The notes: generated by a model from the sequence alone, not told the origin. Numbered from the stretch's first letter, positions 21,962 through 32,640 are shown. The stretch: 64,000 nt of DNA from Ascarosepion bandense (GCA_037127315.1 JBBBDQ010000420.1:3472001-3536000), one strand, 5' to 3'. Translations and numbers: made by a program.

Positions 21962-21964
<3 letters not shown>

Positions 21965-22028
<64 letters not shown>
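21965..22028. repeat. (TA)n(GA)n microsatellite
   Basis: TA run followed by GA run and a short G tract. Confidence 0.95.
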
Positions 22029-22999
22029 AGAAAGAAAAAGTAGATAGAAAAATATAAGAGTTAAATAGATTATTACGAAAACAATAAAAATCCTGACAAT
22101 TGAAAATTTGTCTTTGCTGATTTGATGTCAAAGCGAACCATTCATTAAGTTGCTGATAGCATGATGCAATTCTTCAATAGTAACCGTGTCAGTAATCACG
22201 TCATGAAATGGATACAAGTCTCTTCTCAGCAGAAATCAAAATTAATGCTCCCGTGAAGAAAATGATAAGAACGATCGTAACAGAAAGGAAATATAAATTC
22301 TTGTGTCATGAAAGAGATTGGCGCAAATATACACCTTAGATATAAGCAACAAATCAAAATCAATAATCAGAAACAGAAAATCATTGATTTAAGAGATCTT
22401 AACGTTGGAAGAGTGAGCGTTATCAATTGTTTCTTCACTGGAGATCAGTGTATATCATCGACTGATGATTTACACTTTTTCCAACGGTAAAAGCATCATT
22501 CATTTTTGCATGTTTCGATTCTGACGAATTGCGATCCCTGAATTTACGATATACTAGGATTATTGATATATTTTCTGTATAATTTGTCAGTAGTTAACGC
22601 TGGAAGAAAAATACAGGGCTGTGTTCCCCATGGCTTCATCTTTTATCCTACGCTGTGTTTTTATTTTGTTTAAGGGCCTACATCGGCTCTCAACATCTAC
22701 ACTGAGGATACAACCATTTATTCTTACTGTGAAAGTAAGGCAGATCCGTGCGACATGATCAAAATGGCAGCTGGTGTCCAGAACGACCTCAAGACAGCTG
22801 CTAAAAACTAAACTTTTCTCCATCTGAATTACTCTTCTCTGCCTTCCATCAGCATTGCTGACGCTAACCTCTAGGAAAGTGACTCAATGCGTTCTTAGTC
22901 GACATGAAGTGGAAAAGCTATATTAAATCTAATACTTCGTCAACTTCTAAGAAAATCGGTTTTCTGTGTTGAGACACTTTTTCTCTCTGGAATATATCT

Positions 23000-23752
23000 T
23001 ACGTATGTGCGTTGTGGTGCAGTGGATATCGACACGGAACAACAAATCGGAGTACCGGGTTCGAATTCCAGTTGAATTCCTTGCATTCACTTACGCACAA
23101 ATACGTTTAGGAAAGGTATTAACCCGTTTCTTCCCTCCAGTTATGGGTTAAATAATGGGAAAGGTTGGGTTCCATAACCTTGGCTGGCAACCAGTCTACC
23201 GCAGAAAGCAATGGCAACATATTACGGGATAATCTTCTGCCCAGTCAGTCATGTCTCTTTCGAAACGTGATCGCCCAAAGCGCGTATCACGTATTGTAAT
23301 ATAACAATCTGGCCCCACCCGAGAAGGCTGATGCAAGCGAGGGTGTTTCCGGTCGTTGAAAGGAACGGATGTTTGTTTGACCTTATTTCCGGCAGTAGCG
23401 GAAATGGCTACAGAGGCAAACAGAACAGGTGTCTCTGAGAATTACGTGGGCGTGCGTGGGCGAGGCAAAACCGGAAGAAAAAGTCCCGGTTCTGGAGATT
23501 ATAAAAAGACCTCGGCGCACGGATTCGCCAGTAGAGTAGCAGTAGAGAGGAGCGACAGAGATCGGCCGGTGAAGAGAGACACAACAGATACGACGACACT
23601 CCCGTCAACCCATTAGAGGCGCGCTCTCTCAATTCTCTGTCCCCTATGCTACACGGTTCATCGTCATTAATAAAAATATAACTTATATTTTTATATATAT
23701 GCGTGTTTGTTGTTTGTCGATATACAACAGTATGACACTTAACTGACTCACT
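23000..23752 (+). mobile_element. SINE-A inserted in LINE-K, split by a solo LTR
   Basis: Head with GTGGTGCAGTGGATATCGAC and CGGGTTCGAATTCCAG, full body, hairpin TCATGTCTCTTTCGAAACGT, and CGCGTATCACGTAT at 23281-23294. The tail resumes after the LTR at 23730 with GTATGACACTTAACTGACTC. The family sequence at this point normally runs ...CACGTATGGCACTTAACTGA, so removing the LTR and one GTAT restores the consensus order. Confidence 0.85.
23295..23729 (+). mobile_element. Solo LTR, copy 1 (435 bp)
   Basis: Begins TGTAATATAACAATCTGG, ends CGATATACAACA, and is flanked by the 4-bp duplication GTAT (23291-23294 and 23730-23733). Inside are a TATA-like ATTATAAAAAG (23498-23508) and an AATAAA signal (23669-23674), in U3-R-U5 order. 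It lacks about 60 bp near position 60-120 of the second copy. No internal retrotransposon sequence is present. TG...CA ends and a 4-bp duplication fit Ty3/Gypsy or BEL; I cannot choose between them. Confidence 0.85.
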
Positions 23753-24244
23753 GATTTATAAGTCAACCATTCTTCCATTCTAAGAATATTGCTTCCACGC
23801 AAGCTCCGTTACCCTTGCTATTTACATCGAGTTTCTCGATGAAATCCAAAGATTAATTATCAAAATTATTGATTCTGATCTGGCATCTCAACTTCAGTCA
23901 CTTGCTCACCGTTCGAGGGTTGCCTCTCAGTGCCTTTCAATAAATATTTTCATGGTAATTGTTCGGATGGGCTCTTCACTATGGTACCTAGATTTTATGA
24001 ATTTAAGCACAGTACTAGATTCGTGTTGGGGGTTTCATCAATTTACAGTTGAGCTAGAAAGATGCAGCCGTAAGTTCTCTGCTGGCATATTTTTCTTGTA
24101 CTCCTCGTTTGTGGAACTCTCTTCCGCCTCTATTCATTCCAGCCAACATTAATTCCCAAAAATGTAACCGCAATTTCAATCGCTATATACTGTCCTTCTG
24201 ATTACTCTTTTCTTTTTTCTGCTCATTATTAATGTTTTTGTTTA

Positions 24245-24465
24245 TCTTCCACACGCTGTTTTAAGGACTTGCATGGAGTGATACCGATTAAAATATCCTA
24301 TGCATTTTTCCTGAGGAGTAGAAAAAAAAAAAAAAGAAAACTAACTACGAGGTGAAAATAATGCACAACTCCATTGTGTCGGGAATGTTTCTAATCATAT
24401 ACTGTTAAAAAATTTTAAATTTCGAAACTTTACTTTGTTTAATTGTCTGTATATTTATTACGTAA
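24245..24465. other. No feature seen
   Basis: AT-rich with an A14 run near 24330 that could be the 3' poly-A of an old element. Confidence 0.4.
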
Positions 24466-24467
24466 AA

Positions 24468-24655
24468 GTTTAAAATATAATTTTAAAAATATGATTTTTA
24501 TATAATTAATATGAATTTTCAAGACACGGACATTCATAGGTCTCCACAACTTCCTATAGTTTGTTACTTTAAGCAATGTTAGTGTCCTCACTGTTCCTAC
24601 TTGATCATTTTCTTTCATCAAAAGTTCTTAGCTCGGTTAATTTGTCTTCCTTTTC
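24468..24655 (+). repeat. Interspersed repeat, pair member 1
   Basis: About 180 bp is similar to 30312-30480. Shared are ATATAATTAATATGAAT(T/G)TTC, (G/C)CAACTTC(C/A)TAT, AAGCAAT(G/A)TTA and GTCCTCAC(T/C)GTT. Both are plus orientation. Class unknown. Confidence 0.6.
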
Positions 24656-24954
24656 CCTCAGTATGACATGTGAGCATCAAATTTTCTAAACCTTCTTTCT
24701 TTATGTCGCAGAAATTTCAGCAGTTTTTTTTATTGGAAGTAAGTGAACTTTTTGTTTCGTTTTTCCTTAAAACTTTCTCGATATCGCATGCTACGTCCAT
24801 GGAATTTTTAGAATTGTTCGGTTACAACATAACCCTGTTGTCACAAGTTTCCTCGTCATCTTTGAACAAATTAAACAACATTCGCTGTCATTTATATGGC
24901 ATCTATATGACATAAGGTGTAGGACTGATATGACATTGGATATCAACTATTTTT

Positions 24955-25080
24955 CTATATTTCTAAGGATCTTTTCTTGTGTCTTAATATTTTCTTTAGC
25001 TTCTGTAAGGCTATTCCAATGGGTTTTCGAATTTCAGTGTCAGAGTTTGGTTCTTTTGTTAAAACAGTTTTCCAGATAGT
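24955..25080 (-). mobile_element. LINE-R scrap
   Basis: The minus-strand frame ends in VLTKEPNSDTEIRKPIGIAL and QKLKKILRHKKRSLEI, matching VLTKDGKCDTEIRSRIRMAK at 51.2 kb. About 36 codons remain. Confidence 0.6.
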
Positions 25081-25369
25081 TAAATTTCTGTTTTTATGCT
25101 TGATTTCCTTAATAATGTTTTCTTTACCCTTAAACATTATGGGTAATAAAGATTAGCGACATTATATTTTGCTTACATAGATCAGCATAATGGCCTTCAA
25201 TTTCTTTTAACTGAAGCATTGTCACTTATCATTAATTTCTGAGTAATATTCAATTCATCCTAATTTCAGTTCCTTTTATCTTCAAATTCCCAGATCATCA
25301 TCCCACAAGAGCAACGGTTCCCTAACTATTCTCTGGGTCATATTTTCGAAATGAATACATTCTTGCGCC

Positions 25370-26036
25370 ACACAAAATTTTATGTGATAAAATGAACATT
25401 TAAAAATTAAAAAACAAAACAAAATGAGAGAGATGTTAAAGAGAGATATCCGCGGATTCGAAGTCAGAACATTGACACTGATAACGCTCTCCTCCAATTT
25501 GTGGGCACTAGTTACTATATTCTTAATACTTGATATGATGCAAAACTGTTACAATAATAATATCAGTCAAGAATAGTGAATCAACTATTTATATTATATA
25601 TATATATATATATATATATTTATTATATATTTATATATTTATTATTTATATATATATATATATATATATTTATTATATATTTATATATTTATTATTTATA
25701 TATATATATATATTTATTATATATTTATATATTTATTATTTATATATATTTATATATATATTTATTATATATTTATATATTTATTATTTATATATATATA
25801 TATTTATTATATATATATATTTATTTATTTATATATATATATATATTTATTATATATTTATATATTTATTATTTATATATATATATATATTTATTATATA
25901 TTTATATATTTATTATTTATATATATATATATATTTATTATATATTTATATATTTATTATTTATATATATATATATATTTATTATATATTTATATATTTA
26001 TTATTTATATATATATATATTTATTATATATATATA

Positions 26037-26067
<31 letters not shown>

Positions 26068-26077
26068 TTATTATATA

Positions 26078-26108
<31 letters not shown>

Positions 26109-26290
26109 TTATTATATATTTATATATTTATTATTTATATATATATATATTATATTTATACTGGGACTCATGCTCGCAATTACAAGTAATCCATAATATT
26201 CTAAATTTTGAAATCATATTTGTTTTTGTCATGCGAACTTTTTGAAACTGTTTCTAAAGTTTGATTATCTTTGAAATTTACCGACTTTCT
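25370..26290 (-). repeat. Interspersed repeat BB containing an expanded AT minisatellite
   Basis: The parts outside the AT array align with 47555-47970 in reverse orientation. Shared blocks are TTTTATGTGATAAAA, ACGCTCTCCTCCAATTTGTG (CTCTCTCCTCCAATTTGCGG there), CTCATGC(T/A)CGCAATT(A/G)CAA and AATTTTGAAATCATATTTGT. The paralog has only short AT-rich DNA where this copy carries about 560 bp of array. Confidence 0.7.
25593..26155. repeat. AT-only minisatellite of roughly 50-bp higher-order units
   Basis: The phrase TTTATTATATATTTATATAT plus TTATTATTTA followed by a variable (TA)n recurs about ten times. Composition is essentially pure A+T. The long open frame through it (25576-26196) encodes only I, Y, L and F and is a repeat artefact. 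Confidence 0.95.
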
Positions 26291-26451
26291 TGCTATCCTA
26301 TTCCAGTTCACCTATGTGAGGCGCCGCACTGTTTGGAAATCACTGCACAAGTGTTACATTCAGTTATATTCAAATTGAAAAGATTGAAATATTTTCATCG
26401 ACTGTTTTGACTGTACATTATTTGTTATTAACCGCATTTAGGATTTATATT

Positions 26452-27895
26452 TATATCTTCAAATTGTTCAAATTGTGGCCTCCGATAACAAATCCTGGCA
26501 TAACATTTAGCGTCATCAGAATAGTCTCGTTGTAAAAGTTGAACAGATCCATCGAAAAGACACATCCTTGTCTTACGCCCCTTTCTATCTTTGTATATCT
26601 GCTGAATTCGTTACCTGTCCGTATGTAGTCAGCAGACACGGAAAGGAAACCACAAGAACGTAGCTGAAGAGAGTGACAAGGAAACTACAGAAGGTAACTG
26701 AAGAGAGTGAAAAGAAAGAACTACAAATAAACAGGAAGAAAACCGAATGCATGGTCGTCAGCAAAAAAGAGCAGCCCAAAATGACATATATAGGTAGGGG
26801 ATACTAAAATCAAGCAGGTACAAAAATTTAAATACTAAGGAAGTGTTCTATCAAAAGATGAAAAGTGCGACACAGTGTAATATAACAATCTGGCCCCACC
26901 CGAGGAAGTGATGCAAGCGATGGTGTTTCCCGTCGGTGGAGGGGTCGGCGAGCGGCAGGGCGGGTGTTTGTGAAATACATCCTGTCGAGGCCGGAGCGGA
27001 TGTCGTTTGACCTTATTTCCGACAGCGGCGGAAATGACTACGGAGGCAAACAGAACAGGTGTCTCTGGGAATTACGTGGGCGTTGTGTGGGCGAGGCAGG
27101 ACCGGAAGGAAAGTCCCGGTTCTAGAAGACTATATAAAGACCTCGACACACGGATTCGCCAGCAGAGAACGGCCAGTGGATGCAGACAAACACCACGGCA
27201 AGACTACACTCCCGTCAACCCTTCTATGTGCCTCTCACCCTTCCGTTCTCTATTCCACACGGTTCGTCGTCATTAATAAAAATATAACCTTATATTTTTA
27301 TATATGCGTGTTTGTTGTTTTGTCGTCGTACGGCGATATATAACAACAGAGATCCGAAAGCGAATTGGCATGGTGATGGACGCGTTCCAGAAGTTGAGTA
27401 GAGTATTAAGAGACAGGAAAATTTCGCTAGAAACAAAGGAAAGAGTAATGAATTGCTATGTGATGTCAGTTCTTCAATATGGCAGCGAATGCTGGACAAT
27501 CTCATCAAAGATGAAGGAAAAACTTGAAGCAATTGAAATTTGGTTCTACAGAAGGATGCTGGGGATATCATGGATCGAGTATGTGAGCAATGATGAGGTT
27601 TTAGAAAGGATGGAAACTAAAAGAAAATTAATGGTGAGCATCAGGAAGAGACAGCTTAAGTTCCTGGAACATGCAATGAGGAAGAAGAGCTTGGAGAATC
27701 TGATACTAACACGCCAGATAGAGGGAAGGAGAGGTAGGGGAAAGCAGTGGATAACATATTTGAATGACCTGAGCAGGTGGATGACAGAACAGGGGTTGCA
27801 TGGTGTAACAGGAGGAAGCGTGCTAAAAGCCACCAGGGATAGGAAAACGTAGAAAGCCATTATCGCCTATGTCCTGAAAGGACAAGGCACATAGA
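26452..27895 (+). mobile_element. LINE-R (RTE-like) with 5' inversion, carrying a solo LTR
   Basis: 26452-26639 encodes, on the minus strand, GVRQGCVFSMDLFNFYNETI and GGHNLNNLKI, part of the RT core. From 26640 the plus strand continues with the next RT segment (ADTERN-like start, CDTEIR) to 26875. After the LTR it runs KRIGMVMDAFQKLSRVLRDR, KERVMNCYVMSVLQYGSECW, FYRRMLGISWIEYVSNDEVL and the C-terminus near 27850. The 3' end is GGCACATAGAAGAAGAAAAG, a short (GAA) tail typical of RTE clades. The catalytic YADD is missing at the inversion junction. Confidence 0.8.
26876..27345 (+). mobile_element. Solo LTR, copy 2 (470 bp)
   Basis: Same family as the LTR at 23.3 kb: TGTAATATAACAATCTGG start, ATATATAACA end, TATA box CTATATAAAG (27130-27139) and AATAAA (27275-27280). 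It is flanked by ACAG at 26872-26875 and 27346-27349. The homologous LINE-R at 51.18 kb reads GCGACACAGAGATCCG without interruption. That is a paralogous empty site proving the insertion and its 4-bp duplication. Confidence 0.88.
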
Positions 27896-28204
27896 AGAAG
27901 AAAAGGATATATCATCACGTATGCACACATTCATATATATTTAGCTATTTAAGAGAAATTTTTAATGCCATTACTCAGTCAATAGTGAATGTAAAATTGT
28001 AGATGTGCGAGTATTCCAAAGGTTCATTGGCTCAGAAATCTATAAAATTATAGATGAATTCAAATTTAGGCTTATTATTTACTTAAGAAAATGGGTGAAT
28101 CTTTTACCTCTCTCCTCCCAGCTAGGGGTTAAACGGAAGAGCAGAGTGAACTCTATAACATTGGATAGCAGACAATGTATAATAATGAAATATCTAATAA
28201 TTGT

Positions 28205-28500
28205 TTATATTTCTGAGATGAGGTAGTATTTCTAGTATTTACATTATTCAGACTATTGTCCTCATCTTTGCTGCCATTTGATGATTTACACTTAAGTGGA
28301 AGTTATGAGATAACTCATGACTTCCAGAAGAGGTACTACTCAAGGAATGACATTTATATACCACAGTGATTGTAATAAAGGACTCGGTTCGAAATTCCTA
28401 GCACCTGAAGAAGGCAGGAGCGTACAACGGCTGAAACGTTGTACAAATGGCAACACAGATGAGGACAATAGTTGGAATAACTGTAAAGATATGTCTGAAT
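28205..28500 (+). mobile_element. SINE-D copy
   Basis: Left terminal block TGAGATGAGGTAGTATTTCT and TTACATTATTCAGACTATTG, body AGCACCTGAAGAAGGCAGGA and GGCTGAAACGTTGTACAAAT, and right end GATGAGGACAATAG. The tRNA-like region is largely lost around 28285-28310. Confidence 0.7.
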
Positions 28501-28565
28501 TTAGAACTGTGGAAAAGACAATAAGTAACCACTCTATTAAACTTCCGAAGAAGTTAGAGCAGATC

Positions 28566-28868
28566 AGTCAGTCAATTAAGTACCATACGTGATATTCGCT
28601 CGAGCGATCATGTCTCGAAAGAGACATGACTGACTGGGCAGAAGATTATCCCCTCAGTAGGTTGCCATTGCTTTCTGCGGTAGACTGGTTGCCGACCAAG
28701 GCTATAGAACCCAATCTGTCCTGTTATTTAACCCATAACTGGAAGGAAGAGATGGATTAATGCCTTTCCCAAGGGTAAGTGAATGCAATGAATTCAGCTG
28801 GAATTCGAACTCGGCTCCCGGATTTCTCGTTCCGAGCCGATATACAATGCACCACAACGCACACCTAG
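28566..28868 (-). mobile_element. Full-length SINE-A
   Basis: Minus-strand copy with all parts: tail CAGTCAGTCAATTAAGTACC, hairpin TGTCTCGAAAGAGACATGAC, body, B box GGAATTCGAACTCGGCTCCC and A box ACAATGCACCACAACGCAC (given in plus-strand order). Low divergence from the 21.05-kb and 23.0-kb copies. Confidence 0.85.
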
Positions 28869-28904
28869 AGCAGTTCACAGATGATTCAAAAGGAAAGGTG
28901 TGGA

Positions 28905-29925
28905 GAGCCATTATTCTTTAGGAAAATACATCATAATTATTTTTGAAAAAAAGTTAATGCAAATTACTTTTTTCATCCCAATTTTATTATTCATCTATAA
29001 TTCAGCTCTGCTTGAGAAATAAAAATAAATGCCAAATAAAATTGTTAGTTTTATGAGCACATATAATACAAGCTTATGGTTTTGAATAAGTCAACATTAT
29101 GTTACCAAGGTCTTCTCTAAATGTTGTCTAACCTCAAATCTCGCCCTTCTTAAGAATTCTACGTGATTTTTATCCAATCAGCAATAATACGTTTCTCGTA
29201 TTTTATAGCTGTATAGGTCAAAGCGATAATTACCTCGACTTTATTCACCAGAGACAACGTACTACTTACAGAATTCCTCAATGAAACGTTTTATGGGCTT
29301 CATGATGCGTTTAGTACTTTGTCCGAAATGCCTAAAAATGAAAATTCATAAACACTACCCAAGTGGCAAATTTGTTTCTCTCCATTCCCTTCTTGTTTTT
29401 CCTCTTCTTTCTTGGCTTCTCGTGGAAAGATGAGTTATAGCGTTGCGCTGACGTTTGACAGGCTATGTTGGGAGCGGATAAGACGTGATTGATAAGGCAA
29501 GGTAGTGGCCCGGCGGCCAAAACTTACTCAGGGCTGTCATGTGTTTCAAATTAATTAATGTTCAAACATCTGTTGACAGTTGTATGAATTACGTCGGCTG
29601 ACACGACCAAGGCTTCCAAGATGGCCGACACTCTTAGGCCGTAATTCTTGAAGGCTGTATTTTTGACATCATAAGGGCGAGGATGTATCAATATATCCGC
29701 AGCCTGAACTGGATTGATTTCTGGAAACTTGGTCTGAAAGTTTCACTGTATAATGTCCTATTTATTTGATTTATGTTCATTGCTGAATTAGGTGCATTGA
29801 CTAAGAAGAATATTACGTTGACATTAATTTTTATTAAAATATCAAATTAAAACATTTTTAGTAATTCAGCTATCAGCTTACATAAATATATATGTATACA
29901 TATATATTTAATATATTTGTTTGAA
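28905..29925. other. Unassigned stretch
   Basis: No open frame with a recognisable motif. A CCAAGATGGCCGACACTC block near 29615 resembles a YY1 site but is unsupported by any gene nearby. Confidence 0.4.
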
Positions 29926-30044
29926 CATTGTTTTTAATCGATACTCATATCAGAGTAGATATCTTTTGTTTTAATCAAGCAGTATATTTATATATTTATT
30001 TCTATCGGCTTGATTATTTACGATAAATTTTTATTACGAAAATT

Positions 30045-30152
30045 GGTGTCACTCGGCTAGATTTGAGCCTGCGACCGCTAAAAATAAAGGGGAATCCACC
30101 AATTGATCTGGTGCATCTTAGACCGCTCGACCACGAATGATTTCACAGTCTA
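30045..30152 (-). pseudogene. tRNA-like (Leu/Ser-type) SINE head or pseudogene
   Basis: The minus strand reads ATTCGTGGTCGAGCGGTCTA (A-box-like D arm), a CACCA...TGGTG anticodon stem with 7-nt loop, a long variable region and CGCAGGCTCAAATCTAGCC (T arm, B-box-like). Position 33 of the loop is not T and the acceptor stem does not pair, so it is not a functional tRNA. Most likely the head of an otherwise unrecognised SINE. Confidence 0.5.
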
Positions 30153-30311
30153 ATCGAAGTTAAATTAAGCCTACTATAACACAATTTTCGATTCTACGTA
30201 AAAAAAAAACATCTCTGTTCTCTAGGTGTATCGTAATGTCAACAAATGTAAACATACAATGTTACGGAAAGTTCCGAAGATTAACGAAATGGTTTTAACA
30301 AAAGAAACCTT

Positions 30312-30480
30312 TTAAAATATAATGTTTTAATATATGTTTTTGTATATAATTAATATGAATGTTCAAGCTCTTCGCAACTTCATATCATCTGTTGCTCTAA
30401 GCAATATTAAAGTCCTCACCGTTTCTTTCTGATAACTTTCTATAATCAGAAGTCGGCATGAATCTGCTCAGTTAAAATAT
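30312..30480 (+). repeat. Interspersed repeat, pair member 2
   Basis: Pairs with 24468-24655. Same orientation and same block order. Confidence 0.6.
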
Positions 30481-30504
30481 TATTTTTCAGTCTTAAATTG
30501 AGTT

Positions 30505-30722
30505 CTCGTGGCTGACTTGCGTGTGTATACACCGCGTATATAACACGGTAAAATCTCCCCCACCCAACTCTCTCAGCCGTGTACTGATAGCTTAGGGGTA
30601 GAATCTTTGATTGAGGCCAAATCGGCCGAGTTTTGATCCCGGATGGAAGCAATTTGATGTATAGCCACACTGATAAGCTGTAATACAGCAAAACAGATTG
30701 TATGTGGATTATATATATACCA
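30505..30722 (+). mobile_element. SINE-E copy 1
   Basis: A-box-like TAGCTTAGGGGTAGAATC and B-box-like GAGTTTTGATCCCGGATGG, upstream GCGTGTGTATACACCG, downstream GATAAGCTGTAATACAGCAA and TGTATGTGGATT. It ends in a short (TA) tail. Homologous copies are at 42240-42470, 53015-53215 (minus) and about 61840-62110. Confidence 0.75.
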
Positions 30723-31124
30723 GGCTCTCGATAAGAATTGTGAATCTCGAGATGTTGCTCTGGACATCTTCGGCATATAGCCTTTATCCGCTTAACCAAT
30801 CTTTGACTATATCTGTTGTCTTCTTTCTTTTTCTTTTTTTTTTTTGTGATCAGTGCAACTTTTTTTTTCTTTGAACTTCTTCTCTTATATATTTTATCTT
30901 AGATTTTCTATGACACATATTGTCCTTTTTCTATCTGTTATGGTTGTCAGGAGCATTGACCATTTCATTGATAATTCTTTTTTTTTTAAGTTTGAATTTA
31001 AAAATTCGACTACTGACATTATATATTTATTACAGTTTTAAGCATTAAGGCGCTTCTGATCATGTTTATTCCATTTTCACACTTTTCTTTAATGCTATAA
31101 CCTGTTCTAAGCAGACGTATTCCT

Positions 31125-31345
31125 GGACTTCTTGTTCTTCGTTCACTCGTCTTACGGGCTATTCAGTACATTACAATAGGACATTAGCTTTGTTCTATTT
31201 ATGTCCATTTGAAAGCTCACCTTGAGACTTTCTTCATTCTGGTTATTCATCATTTCTATCAGTTCATCTGATGATTCTAATATTAGTAAAATAAAGTCAG
31301 CAAATCGTGGATGTAAATATTTTCCGTTTAAATTTACTCTCTTTC
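31125..31345 (-). mobile_element. RTE-like RT core fragment
   Basis: The minus-strand frame reads VNLNGKYLHPRFADFILLIL, then SSDELIEMMNNQNEESLKVS and FQMDINRTKLMS. It is the RT segment around the catalytic (Y/F)ADD, here FADF, so the second aspartate is lost. Probably the same subfamily as 15850-16130. Isolated and inactive. Confidence 0.6.
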
Positions 31346-31462
31346 TTTCAAAAAACTAATTTCATTTTTGTTTTCTCTAATTCTTTAATCAGTATCACGC
31401 CATGCAAGTCAGTAAAGCAACTAAGACACAAGGGATTACAGGATGTAGAAGAATTTAGAACA

Positions 31463-32069
31463 TACAATACTGTGCAAAAGTATTAGGACAAGAACTGTTT
31501 TATCTTTTATGAGGCATCAAAATAAAGTTTAAAATCACCCCTGTTCTAACACTTTTACACACTACCGGTAGTGTGAAAAAGTAATAAGACAGGGTGATTT
31601 TCCTAATAACCCTACTGAAATTCAAATACAGGGTGAAAAGCCAAACCTTTGTAAGAATTATTTAACTAAAAAGGAAGAGGAAGGAATGCTTCGAAATTTG
31701 AATTGGCCCCCACAAAGCCTTGATCTCAATCATATTGAACATCTATGGAATATTTTGGATGAAAAAATTGATAAATCTAATGTTACTTTGCAAGTCACAC
31801 TTTGGGAACAAATATAAGCTGCTTGGCAGGAGATACCATTAGATACATTGAAGAAGCTTGTGATATCACTTCCTGACAGAATGAAGGCTGTGATCAAAGC
31901 AAAAGGCTATTATACTAAATTTTAAATTTATTTTGTAACAAGTATTTTTTCTTGTTAAAGCATTTTTTAAGTAAATCAAATAAAATTACTTTAAATAGTT
32001 TATTTTCTGTCAATATGACTCATTAAAGATAAAATAGTTCTTGTCCTAATACTTTTGCACAATACTGTA
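31463..32069 (+). mobile_element. Tc1-like transposon, internally deleted (607 bp)
   Basis: Inverted ends TACAATACTGTGCAAAAGTA (left) and TACAGTATTGTGCAAAAGTA (right, reverse complement) continue ATTAGGACAAGAACT. Both begin with TA, the Tc1/mariner target. Between them only the transposase C-terminus is left: NWPPQSLDLNHIEHLWNILD, then a stop and [20 protein letters not shown]. The N-terminal DNA-binding domain and two catalytic acids are gone. The deletion region also contains a short palindrome centred on ACCGGT near 31567. Confidence 0.85.
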
Positions 32070-32194
32070 TTTTCGAAGAGAAAATGATCATCAGGAGGAT
32101 AATGGATAGCTATTAACATTGCAATGAAATTTTTGCAGATTTAAGTTAGCTAGAAAGCATGATGCCTGAAAAAAGTGCTAGTAAAAAAAAACCC

Positions 32195-32640
32195 TTAGCA
32201 TATAACTTCTCCTATATCTACCCAGTCTTCTTCTTCTGTGTGCCCTGTCCCTTCGGGACGTAGGCGATCATGGTTCTCCACGTTTCTCTATCCCTTGTGG
32301 CTCTTAGTATGTTTGCTCCTGTTACTCCTGGCAATCCCCGTTCCGTCATCCACCTGATCAGGCCCTGCAAATATGTTATCCGCTGCCTTCCTCTGTCTCT
32401 TTTTCCTTCTATCTGGCCAGTCAGTATCAGGTTCTCCAAGCTCTCCTTCCTCATTGCGTGTCCCAGGAACTTCCGTTGTCTCTTCTTGAAGCTCAGTATT
32501 AATTTCCTTTTTGTTGACATTCTTTCCAACACCTCATCGTTGCTTACATGCTCAGTCCACGATATCCGCAGCATCCTTCTGTAGAACCGCATTTCCGCTG
32601 CTTCCAGTTTTGTCCTCATTTTCGGTGATATTGTCCAGTA
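32195..32640 (-). mobile_element. LINE-R 3' fragment
   Basis: The minus-strand frame 32218-32619 contains AAEMRFYRRMLRISWTEHVS, NDEVLERMSTKRKLILSFKK, RQRKFLGHAMRKESLENLIL and RQRITYLQGLIRWMTERGLP, uninterrupted. It is the least damaged C-terminus of this family in the window. The 3' end in element orientation is GGGCACACAGAAGAAGAAGA, again a (GAA)n tail. The RT catalytic core is absent. Confidence 0.8.

Larger units (their letters stand above)
22650..24240 (+). mobile_element. LINE-K, longest copy, RT domain through C-terminus, nested insertions
   Basis: Translation in shifting frames gives YCESKADPCDMIKMAAGVQN (RT palm side region), SISIADANL, DMKWKSYIKSNTSSTSKKIG, then beyond the inserts EFLDEIQRLIIKIIDSDLAS, QLQSLAHRSRVASQCLSINI and STVLDS. 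The order is that of LINE-K tails elsewhere. The element is interrupted at about 23000-23752 by a SINE-A that itself contains a solo LTR. Stops and frameshifts are frequent. Confidence 0.75.

Noticed and set aside
25576..26196. 206-codon open frame on the plus strand
   Set aside because: It is the translation of an AT-only minisatellite; residues are almost exclusively I, Y, L and F.
27304..27852. 182-codon frame starting at 27304 as an intact gene
   Set aside because: The first 14 codons lie in the solo LTR; the rest is the LINE-R RT tail.
29610..29630. YY1-like site as a promoter
   Set aside because: A single short motif without gene, TATA box or CpG context nearby.
32218..32619. 134-codon uninterrupted frame as a host protein
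   Set aside because: It is the C-terminus of the RTE-like LINE-R, with matching copies at 27.5, 46.4, 50.9 and 54.1 kb.
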